DNA of 64,000 nucleotides from Puniceicoccales bacterium Verruco_02 (GTDB lineage: Bacteria; Verrucomicrobiota; Verrucomicrobiia; Opitutales; Oceanipulchritudinaceae): assembly GCA_001604585.1 (NCBI GenBank), contig LVBW01000020.1:23307-87306 (forward strand). The letters run 5' to 3'. Within the stretch, counting starts at the first letter, position 1. Each line of letters begins with the position of its first letter. Both the position numbers and the translations under genes were made by a program. Below the pieces are notes generated by a model, which made no database searches, was not told the DNA's origin, and was given only the letters and a program-made list of their open reading frames with translations. Positions 51,137 through 60,649 of this stretch are shown here, one piece after another.

Positions 51137-51418
51137 TTACTCGGCAGCGGTCTCGACGACCACCTCTTCGTAGATTTCCTCGATTACCTGCACCTTGCGG
51201 TGTTTGGCGTCCCACTTCACGCGTCCGTCCTTGAGGGCGAAGAGTGTGTGGTCGGTGCCCATGCCGACGTTCTTGTCTGCATGGAAGCGTGTGCCGCGCT
51301 GGCGGATGAGGATGTTGCCGGCGAATACGTACTCGCCGTCATACTTCTTCACGCCCAAGCGCTGGGAATGGCTGTCGCGGCCGTTGCGGCTTGTGCCCTG
51401 TCCTTTTTTATGTGCCAT
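51137..51418 (-). CDS. rpmA: 50S ribosomal protein L27
   Basis: A 93-residue ribosomal protein near the peptidyl-transferase centre. [29 protein letters not shown] is the conserved N-terminus with no extra leader before the AHKK sequence. [28 protein letters not shown] is the family core. A 25-residue acidic tail ([16 protein letters not shown]) extends past the usual end. It follows rplU by 22 bases on the minus strand. Confidence 0.98.
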   Translation of the reverse strand: MAHKKGQGTSRNGRDSHSQRLGVKKYDGEYVFAGNILIRQRGTRFHADKNVGMGTDHTLFALKDGRVKWDAKHRKVQVIEEIYEEVVVETAAE

Positions 51419-51440
51419 CTGGAGTAAATGTCTTAGTGAG

Positions 51441-51755
51441 TTAGCCCTTGATGGATATTACCCTGACCACCGACAGTTCCTGACGGTGACCACGGCCACG
51501 GCGGAAGCCCTTGCGGCGCTTCTTCTTGAGGATGCGCACCTTTTCGCCGCGCTTGTTCTCAAGGATGTTCAGCTCGACGCTCGCACCGGGTACGGTGGGG
51601 GTGCCGAAACGGGCATCCGCACCTTCGCCGAGCATGAGCACCTCGCTGACGGTGATTGTGTCGCCTGCATTGGAGTTGCAGTAGCGGTTCACGAAAAGAA
51701 TGTCGCCTTCCTTGACGGTGAACTGACTCCCCTGGGTCTTGATCGTCGCTTTCAT
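51441..51755 (-). CDS. rplU: 50S ribosomal protein L21
   Basis: A 104-residue 23S rRNA-binding protein. The start at 51755 ([18 protein letters not shown]) matches the family; an upstream in-frame ATG adds a non-family extension. The C-terminal RNA-binding signature [23 protein letters not shown] is intact. It is the first gene of the rplU-rpmA operon, divergent from the secreted protein gene at 51912. Confidence 0.98.
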   Translation of the reverse strand: MKATIKTQGSQFTVKEGDILFVNRYCNSNAGDTITVSEVLMLGEGADARFGTPTVPGASVELNILENKRGEKVRILKKKRRKGFRRGRGHRQELSVVRVISIKG

Positions 51756-51911
51756 CTGGAAAAACGGATAACAAAATGATTGTTGCCTGTCTTGGCAAGC
51801 TCCATTCATGCACTGGGCCTGATTTTTAAGTGGGGCAAGGGAATGCGGGTTGCGCTTGCCTCTGCCTGTTGGCTTGCCCTTGGCATACGGATTGGCTTAG
51901 TCTTGTTTGTC

Positions 51912-52328
51912 ATGAGGCTGATCGCAATTCTGTTCTGCCTTTTCATGGTGTCCGCCGCCCCTTGTCTGGCGCAGACCGTCGGTCAGCCCATGCCCGATGC
52001 CAAGGGTATGACGCTCGAAATCGAGGGCAGGGTGCGTCTTAACATCAGCCTAGTTGAGAGGCGGATGCAGTTGGTGTTCATGGATACGGCTGGCAAGGTC
52101 ATCGAGAGTCCCTTTCGCCGCGTGATTGTTCATGTGGATAGGTCAGGGACGGACTCCGGGGCAATGCATCTGCTCTTTCGCCCCGTGCTAGGCAACCCTG
52201 TGCTTAGGCACGAAAGGGTTATCCCTCCACCAGATCGGTACCGGCTGCGAATAGTGCTTTACCCATTGGCGGATGATGATCGGGGTATGTTCGCCCTCCC
52301 GGTGCAAACATTTGTTTGGAGCGAATAG
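51912..52328 (+). CDS. Small secreted protein of unknown function
   Basis: A 138-residue protein not recognised. The start at 51912 (MRLIAILFCLFMVSAAPCLAQ) gives a signal peptide. The mature part is beta-rich (MTLEIEGRVRLNISLVERRMQLVFMDTAGKVI, YRLRIVLYPLADDD). It ends 1 base before the membrane protein gene at 52330, so the two are co-transcribed. Confidence 0.65.
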   Translation: MRLIAILFCLFMVSAAPCLAQTVGQPMPDAKGMTLEIEGRVRLNISLVERRMQLVFMDTAGKVIESPFRRVIVHVDRSGTDSGAMHLLFRPVLGNPVLRHERVIPPPDRYRLRIVLYPLADDDRGMFALPVQTFVWSE

Positions 52329-52329
52329 T

Positions 52330-52728
52330 ATGAGCTTTGTAAGAAATTTGATAGTCTTGGCAGCGGGGGTACTTCTCGCCGCCACAGTCGTGCCGGGCAT
52401 TGGCTACGATGGACGCTGGGAGGTGCTGGCTTTGGTGGCACTTGTCCTCGCGCTTCTTAACGCGGTGCTGAAGCCTTTGCTTATCATTTTCACCCTGCCG
52501 TTTATCATCATCACTCTTGGACTGGGCATTTGGGTGGTAAATGCGGTCTTGCTCATGTTGGCAGCCCGTCTTGTTGACTCCTTTCATGTGAGCGGTTTTG
52601 GCGCGGCGATGCTGGGTTCGCTCATAATCAGCCTTACACATATGCTGCTGCAAGGCGACGGCGGGTGTTGCTGCTGCGGGGGAGGCAAAAAGCGCCGCAA
52701 GCAGGACGACGATGTTATAGACGTGTAA
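52330..52728 (+). CDS. Phage-holin-4-superfamily (YvlD-like) membrane protein
   Basis: A 132-residue inner-membrane protein with four hydrophobic helices (FVRNLIVLAAGVLLAATVV, VLALVALVLALLNAVLKPLLIIF, LPFIIITLGLGIWVVNAVLLMLAA, MLGSLIISLTHMLL). The ALLNAVLKPLLIIFTLPFIIITLG core is the family signature. The tail is cysteine-, glycine- and lysine-rich (GGCCCCGGGKKRRKQDDD). Despite the family name it is a general chromosomal protein rather than a phage lysis gene. Start chosen at 52330 (MSFVRNLI). Confidence 0.85.
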   Translation: MSFVRNLIVLAAGVLLAATVVPGIGYDGRWEVLALVALVLALLNAVLKPLLIIFTLPFIIITLGLGIWVVNAVLLMLAARLVDSFHVSGFGAAMLGSLIISLTHMLLQGDGGCCCCGGGKKRRKQDDDVIDV

Positions 52729-52800
52729 GCCAGATCACAGCTTCTTTGAGGCGGCCAGAATGGCTTATGACGCGGTAAGACAAAAGCTTACCCGGTCAAA

Positions 52801-53076
52801 CTACTTGTCCTCGTCTCCGGGGTACACGCAGTCCAGCTCCAGCCTTCTGCCGTCCTCCAGATGTATGACAATGCGGCGCACCACGCCTTCGCGCATTACT
52901 AGGTCCACCTCGGGCATGTCCTGCACCGTTACTCCGGGTGCTGCCTCGGCGCGGACGATTATATCCTGCTCCGCAGTCGAGGCGGCCTTCAGTGCGTCCA
53001 GCCCTGTGTCCGGCTTTGCCGGGACTTTGACGTGAAAGCGTTGGGCCTTTTCCCTGCCTTTGAGGTAGCTATCCAT
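52801..53076 (-). CDS. Small protein of unknown function at the end of the flagellar operon
   Basis: A 91-residue soluble protein with no recognised domain (QRFHVKVPAKPDTGLDALKA, VTVQDMPEVDLVMREGVVRRIVIHLEDGRRLELDCVYPGDEDK). The last ~45 residues predict beta-strands. It follows motB by 44 bases on the same strand, so it is likely transcribed with the stator genes. Function unknown. Confidence 0.6.
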   Translation of the reverse strand: MDSYLKGREKAQRFHVKVPAKPDTGLDALKAASTAEQDIIVRAEAAPGVTVQDMPEVDLVMREGVVRRIVIHLEDGRRLELDCVYPGDEDK

Positions 53077-53120
53077 CTTGTTGAGTGCTTATACAGGCTC
53101 CTACGCGTATTCTCCAGTTC

Positions 53121-53852
53121 TTACTTGGCACCGCGGCGCATTATCATGCTGATTTCGACACGCTGATTGATGTCGCTGTCTTCGGGGCTTACGCCGGGTG
53201 GAGTGGGGCTTGTGTAGGCCGTTACCCGGTCGATTTTTTCCGGGTCCAGCGCGTATAGGACCAGTCCGCGGCGCATGGCGTTGGCGCGGTCGCTGGATAG
53301 CTCCCAAGGGCCGTAGGAAGGGGTGTCGCTGCGGAAGGAGTCCGCCGTGTAGGAGTCAATCGCAACGGCCATGTTGTAGCGGTCCATAAGCCAGGCAAGG
53401 TTCTGCACCACAAGTTCTCCCCAACGGGTGAAGTCCGCACTGCCTGTGCGAAAGAAGGGCTGTGCCTTGCGATTGAACACAGTGATACGCAGCCCGTCGT
53501 TGACTACAGAAATATCAATGGGCTTCTGGTCCTCCTGCACGCTTTGCACGTCCAGCAGGCGGTAAAGGTCGTTGGCGAGCTGGTGTAGAAAGGCCATGTC
53601 CACGACCGTGCTAGGCGGGCGGTCTCCCGTCTGAAAGCTTCCCCCGCCGTCCTTGTCTCCGGCCATGACTCCGTAGGTGCGGTCCATCGGGGTGTTGAAG
53701 GGGTTTTGGAAATAGCGCGAGGTGGAGAGCAGTATCTCTTGGTCCTGGGCCGATATCCACAGCACCATGAAAAGGGCCATCATTGCCGTTACAAAGTCGG
53801 CATAGGCCACTTTCCATGCTCCTCCGTGGTGTTCGTGCTTTTTCTTGCCCAT
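53121..53852 (-). CDS. motB: Flagellar motor stator protein MotB
   Basis: A 243-residue inner-membrane stator subunit that anchors the motor to peptidoglycan. The single N-terminal helix (WKVAYADFVTAMMALFMVLWI) contains D19, the proton- or sodium-binding aspartate. A linker leads to an OmpA-like peptidoglycan-binding domain with TRWGELVVQNLAWLMDRY, GPWELSSDRANAMRRGLV and SDINQRVEISMIM. It is encoded 46 bases after motA. Confidence 0.95.
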   Translation of the reverse strand: MGKKKHEHHGGAWKVAYADFVTAMMALFMVLWISAQDQEILLSTSRYFQNPFNTPMDRTYGVMAGDKDGGGSFQTGDRPPSTVVDMAFLHQLANDLYRLLDVQSVQEDQKPIDISVVNDGLRITVFNRKAQPFFRTGSADFTRWGELVVQNLAWLMDRYNMAVAIDSYTADSFRSDTPSYGPWELSSDRANAMRRGLVLYALDPEKIDRVTAYTSPTPPGVSPEDSDINQRVEISMIMRRGAK

Positions 53853-53898
53853 CTTACGCTTTATCCCCGAATACTGTGCTATGCCCCGGCCAGAGCCA

Positions 53899-54765
53899 TT
53901 ATCCGCCGCTGGAGTTGAGGCCCTTGAGCGTTTTTTCCAGCTCGTCAGCCTCGGGCTTGACTTCGCTTTCCAGACTGCGGCGCGCGATTTCGACCGCCAT
54001 TATTGGAGCAAGGCCTCGCGCAAAGCCCGAAATGGCCTTGCTCATGGTCTCGAAGTAGGCGTGCTCTGAATGGTGCATGAAGGCGATGCGCTTGCCTAGT
54101 GGGTTCACAAAACCGTAGGCCAGCAGCACGCCGAGGAAGGTGCCTGTCAGGGCAGCGGCGACCTTTTCGCCAACCGCTTCCGGGCCTTCCGCGATGGAGG
54201 CCATGGTGTTGATGATGCCCAGCACGGCGGCCACGATGCCGATGCCCGGCAGAGAGTCGCCAACGAGGTTGATGATGTCTATGGATTTGTGCGCCTCTGC
54301 CTCCATCGTGTCCAGCTCGCTTGTGAGTAGATCCTGAAGCTGGTCGGGCTTGATTTTGCCGTCGATTATCGGGCGCAGAGCATTCCGCAGAAAGTTGATG
54401 CGGTGGTGATCTTTAAGCACTGAAGGGTACTTGTTGAACATGCTGCTCTCTTCGGGAGAGGTTACGTGTTCGTCCAGCGCAATGAGACCGTTACGGCGCC
54501 CGAGCATGAATATTTCGTACAGCAGCTTGAGCAGGTCCATGTAGTCGTTCGCACTCGGGCCGCCACCTTTGAGGCTAGCAATTATGTCGGCAATAATCTG
54601 TTTGACGACGGTTGCGGGGCTGGCGATTACGAGCAGCCCGATTGCCACGCCACCGATGACGATGAATTCCGAGATGTGTAGCAAGAGAATAGGGTTGCCC
54701 CCTGCGACCATGAAGCCGCCCAGCACCGAGACTAGGACGATTACGTATCCGATTATAAGTAGCAT
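53899..54765 (-). CDS. motA: Flagellar motor stator protein MotA
   Basis: A 288-residue inner-membrane protein that forms the ion channel of the stator with MotB. Four helices are visible: LLIIGYVIVLVSVLGGFMVAG, SEFIVIGGVAIGLLVI, GDSLPGIGIVAAVLGIINTMA and VAAALTGTFLGVLLAYGFVNPLG. The cytoplasmic loop carries the charged segment ALRPIIDGKIKPDQLQDLL. The PGIGIVAAVLGI and GTFLGVLLAYGFVNPL stretches are MotA signatures. It begins 13 bases after fliA and precedes motB. Confidence 0.96.
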   Translation of the reverse strand: MLLIIGYVIVLVSVLGGFMVAGGNPILLLHISEFIVIGGVAIGLLVIASPATVVKQIIADIIASLKGGGPSANDYMDLLKLLYEIFMLGRRNGLIALDEHVTSPEESSMFNKYPSVLKDHHRINFLRNALRPIIDGKIKPDQLQDLLTSELDTMEAEAHKSIDIINLVGDSLPGIGIVAAVLGIINTMASIAEGPEAVGEKVAAALTGTFLGVLLAYGFVNPLGKRIAFMHHSEHAYFETMSKAISGFARGLAPIMAVEIARRSLESEVKPEADELEKTLKGLNSSGG

Positions 54766-54778
54766 GGGGAGTGTATGT

Positions 54779-55567
54779 CTATGCCTTGCCAGCCCTGTCC
54801 ATGTAACTGCGAAGGCTGATTATGGCCTGCGAGTGTATCTGACAGATGCGCGACTCGGTAAGCCCGAAGACTTCAGCGATTTCCGCAAGGCGCATTCCTT
54901 CATAATAATACATCATTAAAACTTTCTGCGGCATTTCCGGCAGTTGCTTGATGCGCTCCTTCAGCAGGGCCACTGTTTCCTTGCGCACCATGTCGTCGCG
55001 GGCGTCGGGCAGGGTGTCGTCGCTGACCATTTCGTGAATGGCCGTGCCGTCTGTCTCGCCTTCGCCGCCGGGCGAACTGTCGAGCGATACGAAGGTAATT
55101 GGACGTATGCTGTCAAGCAGTGAGCGATACTCGTGAAGTGTCATCCCCATTGCCTGCGACGCCTCTTCCTCTGTGGCCGGGCGGCGCAGGTCTTGTTCCA
55201 GCTCGTTGATTACCCGGTGCAGTTTCTTGGCCAGTATGCGTTCAGAGCGCGGTATCCAGTCCAGTCTGCGCAGTTCGTCCAGTATAGCCCCGCGAACGCG
55301 CAGGGCCGCGTAGCTGGCGAAGGACTGGGTTTTGTCCGGGTCGCAGCGGCGGACCGCTGTAATAAGGCCCGATATGCCGATGCTGTACAGATCGTCCATA
55401 TCCACCCCTGCCGGGAAATATATCCTCATGCGCGCTATGATACTCTTAACAAGCGGCAGGTAACGCTCCAGCAGGGACCAGTCGGGACCGTTCTGCCCGC
55501 TCGCCTTGCGATAGGCGTTGCTGGCAGCCTGTGCGGAGGCCGAGGTCTGGTTGCGCGTGGGAGACAT
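54779..55567 (-). CDS. fliA: Flagellar sigma factor FliA (sigma-28)
   Basis: A 262-residue alternative sigma factor for late flagellar genes. Region 2 is LPLVKSIIARMRIYFPAGVDMDDLYSIGISGLITAVRR and SFASYAALRVRGAILDELRRLDWIPRS, typical of FliA/WhiG. Region 3 follows with ELEQDLRRPATEEEASQAMGM. Region 4 has LPEMPQKVLMMYYYEGMRLAEIAEVFGLTESRICQIHSQA. It lies inside the flagellar operon, between the 93-residue protein gene and motA. Confidence 0.96.
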   Translation of the reverse strand: MSPTRNQTSASAQAASNAYRKASGQNGPDWSLLERYLPLVKSIIARMRIYFPAGVDMDDLYSIGISGLITAVRRCDPDKTQSFASYAALRVRGAILDELRRLDWIPRSERILAKKLHRVINELEQDLRRPATEEEASQAMGMTLHEYRSLLDSIRPITFVSLDSSPGGEGETDGTAIHEMVSDDTLPDARDDMVRKETVALLKERIKQLPEMPQKVLMMYYYEGMRLAEIAEVFGLTESRICQIHSQAIISLRSYMDRAGKA

Positions 55568-55629
55568 TATCTTATGTTGAGTATCTGTGTATCGGAACTG
55601 GCAGCTTTTTGCTTAACAGCTTCTATTGC

Positions 55630-55911
55630 TTATACTTTTGCGGAGCTTCCCTTTTGCTGCGCGCCTTCGTCGCCCTTGCCGGGGGAGCTGCGTTTCATCT
55701 GTTCAATCTTAGCTTCCTTGTGCAGGGAATGCGCACTGGAGATGAATAATTTCATAAGAAGGGCGCCGACGAGCATCCCGATTGAGGCGCGTAGAAGGGC
55801 GGTCGATATGTCGTCACCACCGATTTTCAGGGCTGCAAGGAATGCGCCCCCAAAGCCAAGGAAGCCGCCAAGGGCGAGCAGGAAACGGTCTGTGCTTGAT
55901 TCATTGTGCAT
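55630..55911 (-). CDS. Small membrane protein of unknown function in flagellar operon
   Basis: A 93-residue protein with two probable membrane helices (FLLALGGFLGFGGAFLAALKI and IGMLVGALLMKLFISSA) and a charged C-terminus (KEAKIEQMKRSSPGKGDEGAQQKG). It starts 14 bases after flhF and precedes fliA. This is the place where FlhG (MinD-like partner of FlhF) is commonly encoded, but the sequence shows no ATPase motifs. Function unknown. Confidence 0.65.
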   Translation of the reverse strand: MHNESSTDRFLLALGGFLGFGGAFLAALKIGGDDISTALLRASIGMLVGALLMKLFISSAHSLHKEAKIEQMKRSSPGKGDEGAQQKGSSAKV

Positions 55912-55925
55912 GGGTCGTCTCCGGT

Positions 55926-57164
55926 TCAGCTAATGAGGGAAGATGGAAAGGTTTTTTCTAGAAGCAGGCGCAAGAGGTCTTCGGTGTAGTCGCTTGTCAC
56001 GTTCTGCCCGTGGCTCGCAAAGAGGGGGCAGAGGCCGCCTCGCAGGACAAAGGGCCAGAGCCGTGCCGCGCTCAGCATCTCGTCCATATGGGTCAGCACA
56101 AGGTGGGTGGCTCCCATAGTGCTGCCAAGGTCAAAGGCAGAGCTTACAAGGCCTGCCTCGTACATACCGTTGATTACCAGCACTCTGGTGTCCACCTTCA
56201 GCTCGTCGAGTCTAGAGCGGAGCTGTTCCCACTGGCGACGCTCGGCCACGGGCAGGCCGGGAAGGTCCACGTAAAGGGTTTCTGCCTCGCGCGGCTCCTC
56301 TTCGCCGGGAGTGTCGCGATGAAGGGATACGCCCAGCACATCGCAGAACAGGCTAAGGGCGTCGTCGGGGTTTGGCGTGTCGCTGTCGAGCTTAAGCACC
56401 TCCACGCTGCGGCGGCGCATGAAGACCTCGTTGGCTATGCGCTTGCAGAGGGCCGTTGTCTTTCCTACGCCGGGGGTGCCGAAGAAGGCTATGCTGCCTG
56501 TGGCGGGCAGGGCTTTAAGCGCTTGGTATTCCAAGCGCAGGCGACGGTTGACTTCCGCAAGCGCACGGGGCAGGGAAAGCTCGTCTATGCGGTCCTTGCC
56601 GGGGCCGTCATCGTAACGGAAGCTGCTTAAAAGGGCATCGTCAAAGCCCGCGTTGCGCAGCACGGTCCAGACGTCGTTGGGCGCACGGCGGCGCGAGGCT
56701 CCGGGGTTGGGTTGTGCATCCTGCCGGGACTGTCGGGCAAGGGGCGAGGCTTCAAGCTCCGCTTCCAGCTCGGCCCTTGCCGGGTCTTCCCCCTTTGGGG
56801 CAGGGATGGTGGGGACCGCTCTTGCTGCTGCGCTCTTTGCTGCGGCCTGTGGGCTGGGTCTGGCTGGCGCGACAGGCTTTGCTGGGGGCTTAGCAGGGGA
56901 GGCTGGAGGTTCCTCTTCAATGAGGACGGCTTCGGGCAGGGCACCTTGTTCGGGCAGGGTGGCTATTATTTCCAGCCGGGGGCTACTAAGGAAGCGCGAT
57001 AGTCCCTGCCCATCCACCTGCTTGACGGAAATTACCTTGGCATCGGCGCCCAGCCGCTCGCGCAGCGTGGCGATGGCTTCTTCCGCGCTGGATACAACGA
57101 AGCGGTACTTCTTGCCCCTCTCGATGCCGGGGGGCGTGCTGCTGCTAAGGGTGTCGCTGCTCAT
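55926..57164 (-). CDS. flhF: Flagellar biosynthesis GTPase FlhF
   Basis: A 412-residue SRP-type GTPase that sets the place and number of flagella. The N-terminal B domain (GKKYRFVVSSAEEAIATLRERLG) precedes a proline/alanine-rich linker (85-150). The NG domain has SIAFFGTPGVGKTTAL (G1, 229-237), a G3-like LYVDLPGLPV and the G4-like THLVLTHMDE. The G3 motif DLPG, in place of the common DTAG, is a mild variant. It follows flhA by 103 bases. Confidence 0.9.
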   Translation of the reverse strand: MSSDTLSSSTPPGIERGKKYRFVVSSAEEAIATLRERLGADAKVISVKQVDGQGLSRFLSSPRLEIIATLPEQGALPEAVLIEEEPPASPAKPPAKPVAPARPSPQAAAKSAAARAVPTIPAPKGEDPARAELEAELEASPLARQSRQDAQPNPGASRRRAPNDVWTVLRNAGFDDALLSSFRYDDGPGKDRIDELSLPRALAEVNRRLRLEYQALKALPATGSIAFFGTPGVGKTTALCKRIANEVFMRRRSVEVLKLDSDTPNPDDALSLFCDVLGVSLHRDTPGEEEPREAETLYVDLPGLPVAERRQWEQLRSRLDELKVDTRVLVINGMYEAGLVSSAFDLGSTMGATHLVLTHMDEMLSAARLWPFVLRGGLCPLFASHGQNVTSDYTEDLLRLLLEKTFPSSLIS

Positions 57165-57267
57165 TATTTGGTCGATGCGGCCATGCGCCTTGGGTGGTAA
57201 GTCGTCTTTTGAGGAAGGCTACGTCAGCCGTGTGCCTGCTGCAATGTCTCTTGCTCGAAGTTTTTCG

Positions 57268-59451
57268 TTACGCGCCAATCTGCTCCCGTCTCTGGGCCTG
57301 CGCGGGTTCCAGGGCGCGCGGGGCGCTTATTATCCCTGCGTTCTGGAGCTGCACCTTGTTGGGGATTTCCTGATAGGAAAGGACGGCGAGACGCGGGAAG
57401 CTCGGTTCAAAGAATCGCTTGAAAGGAAGGCGCAGTTCCTGAGTGGTGACAAGGACGGGCTGGCCGCCTTCTTCCTGTATGGCGCGGACGCGGTTGCCTA
57501 GTTCGCCGATTATGTGTTGAGCAAGCTGCGGGTCCATCAGCAGGGTGCAGTCGAACTGGGTGCGCTTGACCCGTCCGGCGAGCTGCTGTTCCAAGCGTGG
57601 TTCGAGGGTCAGGGCGTGGATTACGCCCGGCTCTGTCTCGTATTCCTGCACAAAATACATGCCCATCGAACGGCGGACAAATTCGCAAAGCTCGTCCGGG
57701 TTCTTGGTGTAGCTGGCATAGTCGGCTATCGTTTCAAGGATTACCGATAGGTTCTTGATCGGTATGCGCTCCTTTAGCAGGTTCTGGAGAACGCGCTGGA
57801 TTACGCCTACGTTCACTAGGTCTGGCAATAGCTCGCTTATCAGGGTGGGGTTCTTGGCCTTGACCATGTCGATGAGGCGCTGCACGTCTTCACGCTCCAA
57901 CAGCAGAGAGGAGTTTTCGCGCAGTATCTCTGAAAGGTGGGTTATTAGGACGCTCGAGGGGTCCACGACGGTGAAGCCGTGCACTTCGGCAGTCTTCTTC
58001 TCGTCTTCCTGTATCCAGACTGCGTCCAGATTGAAGACCGGCTCCACGGTGGGGATGCCGCGTAGCGACACCTTGCTGTCGTTCACGTTCATGGCCAGCC
58101 AGCGGTTGGGCACTAGCGAACTGCGGGCCACTTCCTTGCCGCGCAACAGCAGGCGGTACTCGTTTGTCTCCAGCTCCAGATTGTCGCGTATGGCGATGGG
58201 CGGTATAAGGATGCCCATTTCGCGGGCAAAGGTGCGGCGAACCCCCGTGATGCGGTCAATTAGGTCGCCGTCGCGGCGGCGGTCGGCAAGAGCCAAGAGG
58301 CCGTAGCCAAGTTCGATAGTGAATGCATCGACGTTTACGACGTTGTCGAAGTCGTCCTTTGCGCGCTGTGCCTCCTCGGCCTCTGGGGTTCCGGGCGCGG
58401 CCTTGGCAGCGGCTCCGCCCTTGGCTGTGGCAATGGCCATTTCTTTCTGGCGAGCAGCTTCCTCCTCCTTGGCTGCTATCTGGTTCTTCTTGCGCGCTGC
58501 GTAGGCGGCAAAGCCCGTGGCTCCAGCCAGTGCCAGGAAGGTGAGCGATGGCATACCGGGAATGAAGGCGAATACGGCCAGCATTATGGCGAGGTTGGAC
58601 ACTGTGCGCGGGTGTCCTGTAAGCTGCTTGCCTATTGAGGTGCCCAGATCCGTGCTTTCGCTGGAGCGGGTGATGAGGATACCGGCGCCCATCGAGATGA
58701 TGAGCGAGGGCACCTGCGACACCAAGCCGTCGCCAATGGATAGGAGAGTGTATTTCTGAAGAGCGTCCATCAGGGGCATGTTCTTCTGGAACACGCCAAT
58801 TAGTATGCCGCCAACGACATTGATAAGCGTGATTAGGATGCCAGCCACGGCGTCGCCGCGCACGAACTTGGAGGCGCCGTCCATGGAGCCGTAAAAGTCG
58901 GCATCCTTCTGCACCTTCTGGCGGCGGCGGTTGGCTTCCAGCTCGTTGATCGTCCCCGCGTTCAGCTCCGCGTCGATGGACATCTGCTTGCCGGGCATGG
59001 AGTCCAAGGTGAAGCGGGCGGCCACCTCGGCTATGCGTCCTGAACCCTTGGTGATGACTATGAAGTTGATGACAACAAGGATTAGGAACACGACTAGACC
59101 GACTACGAAGTTCCCGCGCACGACGAAGTTGCCGAAGGTGTTGATGACCTGTCCTGCATAGCCGTCTAGGAGGATAAGGCGCGTCGAGGCCACGTTGAGG
59201 CCAAGTCGGTACAGGGTAACGGCAAGCAGGATTGTGGGAAAAACTGAGAACTCGGCCGGGTCCTTCACATACAGGGTGGTAAGCAGGATCATCAGCGCCA
59301 TGCCAATGCTCATGGCCAGCAACAGGTCCAGCATTGCCGGGGGCACGGGTAGCACCAATAGGAACACCGTCCCGAACAGGCCGAATGTCAGCAGCATGTC
59401 CGAGCTTTTTATCATCTTGCCAAATCGGCTCTTCAAGAATGCTTCAAGCAT
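57268..59451 (-). CDS. flhA: Flagellar type III export apparatus protein FlhA
   Basis: A 727-residue inner-membrane protein of the flagellar export gate. Eight hydrophobic helices fill the N-terminal half (LLTFGLFGTVFLLVLPVPPAMLDLLLAMSIGMALM onward). The conserved FHIPEP-type cytoplasmic motif region is visible as FTLDSMPGKQMSIDAELNAGTI and DADFYGSMDGASKFVRGDA. The C-terminal cytoplasmic substrate-docking domain follows from ~360 (VVDPSSVLITHLSEILREN, FEPSFPRLAVLSYQEIP). It follows flhB by 52 bases. Confidence 0.97.
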   Translation of the reverse strand: MLEAFLKSRFGKMIKSSDMLLTFGLFGTVFLLVLPVPPAMLDLLLAMSIGMALMILLTTLYVKDPAEFSVFPTILLAVTLYRLGLNVASTRLILLDGYAGQVINTFGNFVVRGNFVVGLVVFLILVVINFIVITKGSGRIAEVAARFTLDSMPGKQMSIDAELNAGTINELEANRRRQKVQKDADFYGSMDGASKFVRGDAVAGILITLINVVGGILIGVFQKNMPLMDALQKYTLLSIGDGLVSQVPSLIISMGAGILITRSSESTDLGTSIGKQLTGHPRTVSNLAIMLAVFAFIPGMPSLTFLALAGATGFAAYAARKKNQIAAKEEEAARQKEMAIATAKGGAAAKAAPGTPEAEEAQRAKDDFDNVVNVDAFTIELGYGLLALADRRRDGDLIDRITGVRRTFAREMGILIPPIAIRDNLELETNEYRLLLRGKEVARSSLVPNRWLAMNVNDSKVSLRGIPTVEPVFNLDAVWIQEDEKKTAEVHGFTVVDPSSVLITHLSEILRENSSLLLEREDVQRLIDMVKAKNPTLISELLPDLVNVGVIQRVLQNLLKERIPIKNLSVILETIADYASYTKNPDELCEFVRRSMGMYFVQEYETEPGVIHALTLEPRLEQQLAGRVKRTQFDCTLLMDPQLAQHIIGELGNRVRAIQEEGGQPVLVTTQELRLPFKRFFEPSFPRLAVLSYQEIPNKVQLQNAGIISAPRALEPAQAQRREQIGA

Positions 59452-59503
59452 GGTGTTTATCCCGTTTGCAGGGTTCTCCTGTCGTTAGAAATGTGTTGTT
59501 TGT

Positions 59504-60631
59504 TCATGCGCTGCGGGCCGTCTGGGCCTGCTGTGCCTTGTCCGCGAGGCGGCGTGCGCGCAGGCGGTAGAAATAGTAGCGGTGGCTGCGGTAAACGTGC
59601 GCCAGTATCTGCGCAACGACCTGAAAGAGTTCGAGTGGTATGGCGCGGCCCTGGGGCGTGGTCTTGTAGAGCAGACGGGCCACTGGCTTATTCTCCACCA
59701 TCGGAACGCCGTTCTCCTTGGCTATCTCCTTAATTAGGCGGGCCATGCGCCCCATGCCCTTGGCCACGACCACGGGAGCCTTGTCAACGCCCTGTTCGTA
59801 TTTTAGTGCCACGGCATAGTGGGTAGGGTTTGTGACCACCACATCCGCACCGGGCACGGTCCTTCGGGCGCTGTTGCGGAGCATCTGCATCGAGAACTGG
59901 CGCTGACGGCTCTTGATGTGAGGGTCGCCTTCGCTCTGCTTGTGCTCGTCTTTGACCTCTTGCTTGGTCATTTTGAGGTCTTCCTTGGTCTTCCACTTCT
60001 GCCAGGCGTAGTCGATTGCTGCTATGGCGACCATTACTTCCAGAAGGCGGCTCAGCATTTCCATGAAAAGGCGGAAGAGAAAGTCGCCAATGTAGGTCAG
60101 GGGAACGGGGGCCGAGAATATCGGGTCGTTCATGATGTTCTTGATAAGCCCGTAGAGGATGCTGAACATCGTCGCGAACTTAAGCAGATCCACCCCCAGT
60201 TGCACAAAGCTCTGCTTGTTGAACACCTTGCCGAAGCCCTTTATCGGGTCCAGTTTGTCCAGTTTCGCTTCCAGCGCCTTGCCGGTAAGTTTGAAGCCGC
60301 TCTGCAAGCCCCCGCCCATAACAGCCGCTATCATTACTGCGCCCAACAGGGGCAGCAGTATGCGGAATACCGTCATCATCCATCCGCGCATCACTTGCAG
60401 GATGCTTTCTTCAGATAGGTCGGTGTCGTGCAGGTGGCCGAGTATGTCGCCTGTAAGGGTGCCCATTAGGGTCATGCGGTCCTTGCCTGCAAAGGCTATG
60501 ACGATGAAGCAGGCCGACATGATCATCACCGTTGTCACTTCCTGCGACTTGGCAAACTGGCCACGCTGATGCGCGTCGGTGATTTTCTTCCCCGTCGCTT
60601 CCTCGGTCTTGTCCTGATCGCTGCCTGCCAT
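59504..60631 (-). CDS. flhB: Flagellar type III export apparatus protein FlhB
   Basis: A 375-residue inner-membrane export switch. The N-terminal SDQDKTEEATGKKITDAHQRGQFAKSQE is diagnostic. Four helices follow, then the cytoplasmic domain with the self-cleaving NPTH motif at 268-271 (VVTNPTHYAVALKYE), which switches export from rod/hook to filament substrates. The C-terminal helix (ADKAQQAQTARSA) is short. It follows fliR by 18 bases. Confidence 0.97.
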   Translation of the reverse strand: MAGSDQDKTEEATGKKITDAHQRGQFAKSQEVTTVMIMSACFIVIAFAGKDRMTLMGTLTGDILGHLHDTDLSEESILQVMRGWMMTVFRILLPLLGAVMIAAVMGGGLQSGFKLTGKALEAKLDKLDPIKGFGKVFNKQSFVQLGVDLLKFATMFSILYGLIKNIMNDPIFSAPVPLTYIGDFLFRLFMEMLSRLLEVMVAIAAIDYAWQKWKTKEDLKMTKQEVKDEHKQSEGDPHIKSRQRQFSMQMLRNSARRTVPGADVVVTNPTHYAVALKYEQGVDKAPVVVAKGMGRMARLIKEIAKENGVPMVENKPVARLLYKTTPQGRAIPLELFQVVAQILAHVYRSHRYYFYRLRARRLADKAQQAQTARSA

Positions 60632-60649
60632 TGTGCGTTTGCCCTGTGC

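Noticed and set aside
52330..52728. Phage lysis (holin) gene, implying a prophage
   Set aside because: The holin-4 superfamily name is misleading; no phage genes, integrase or attachment repeats are nearby.
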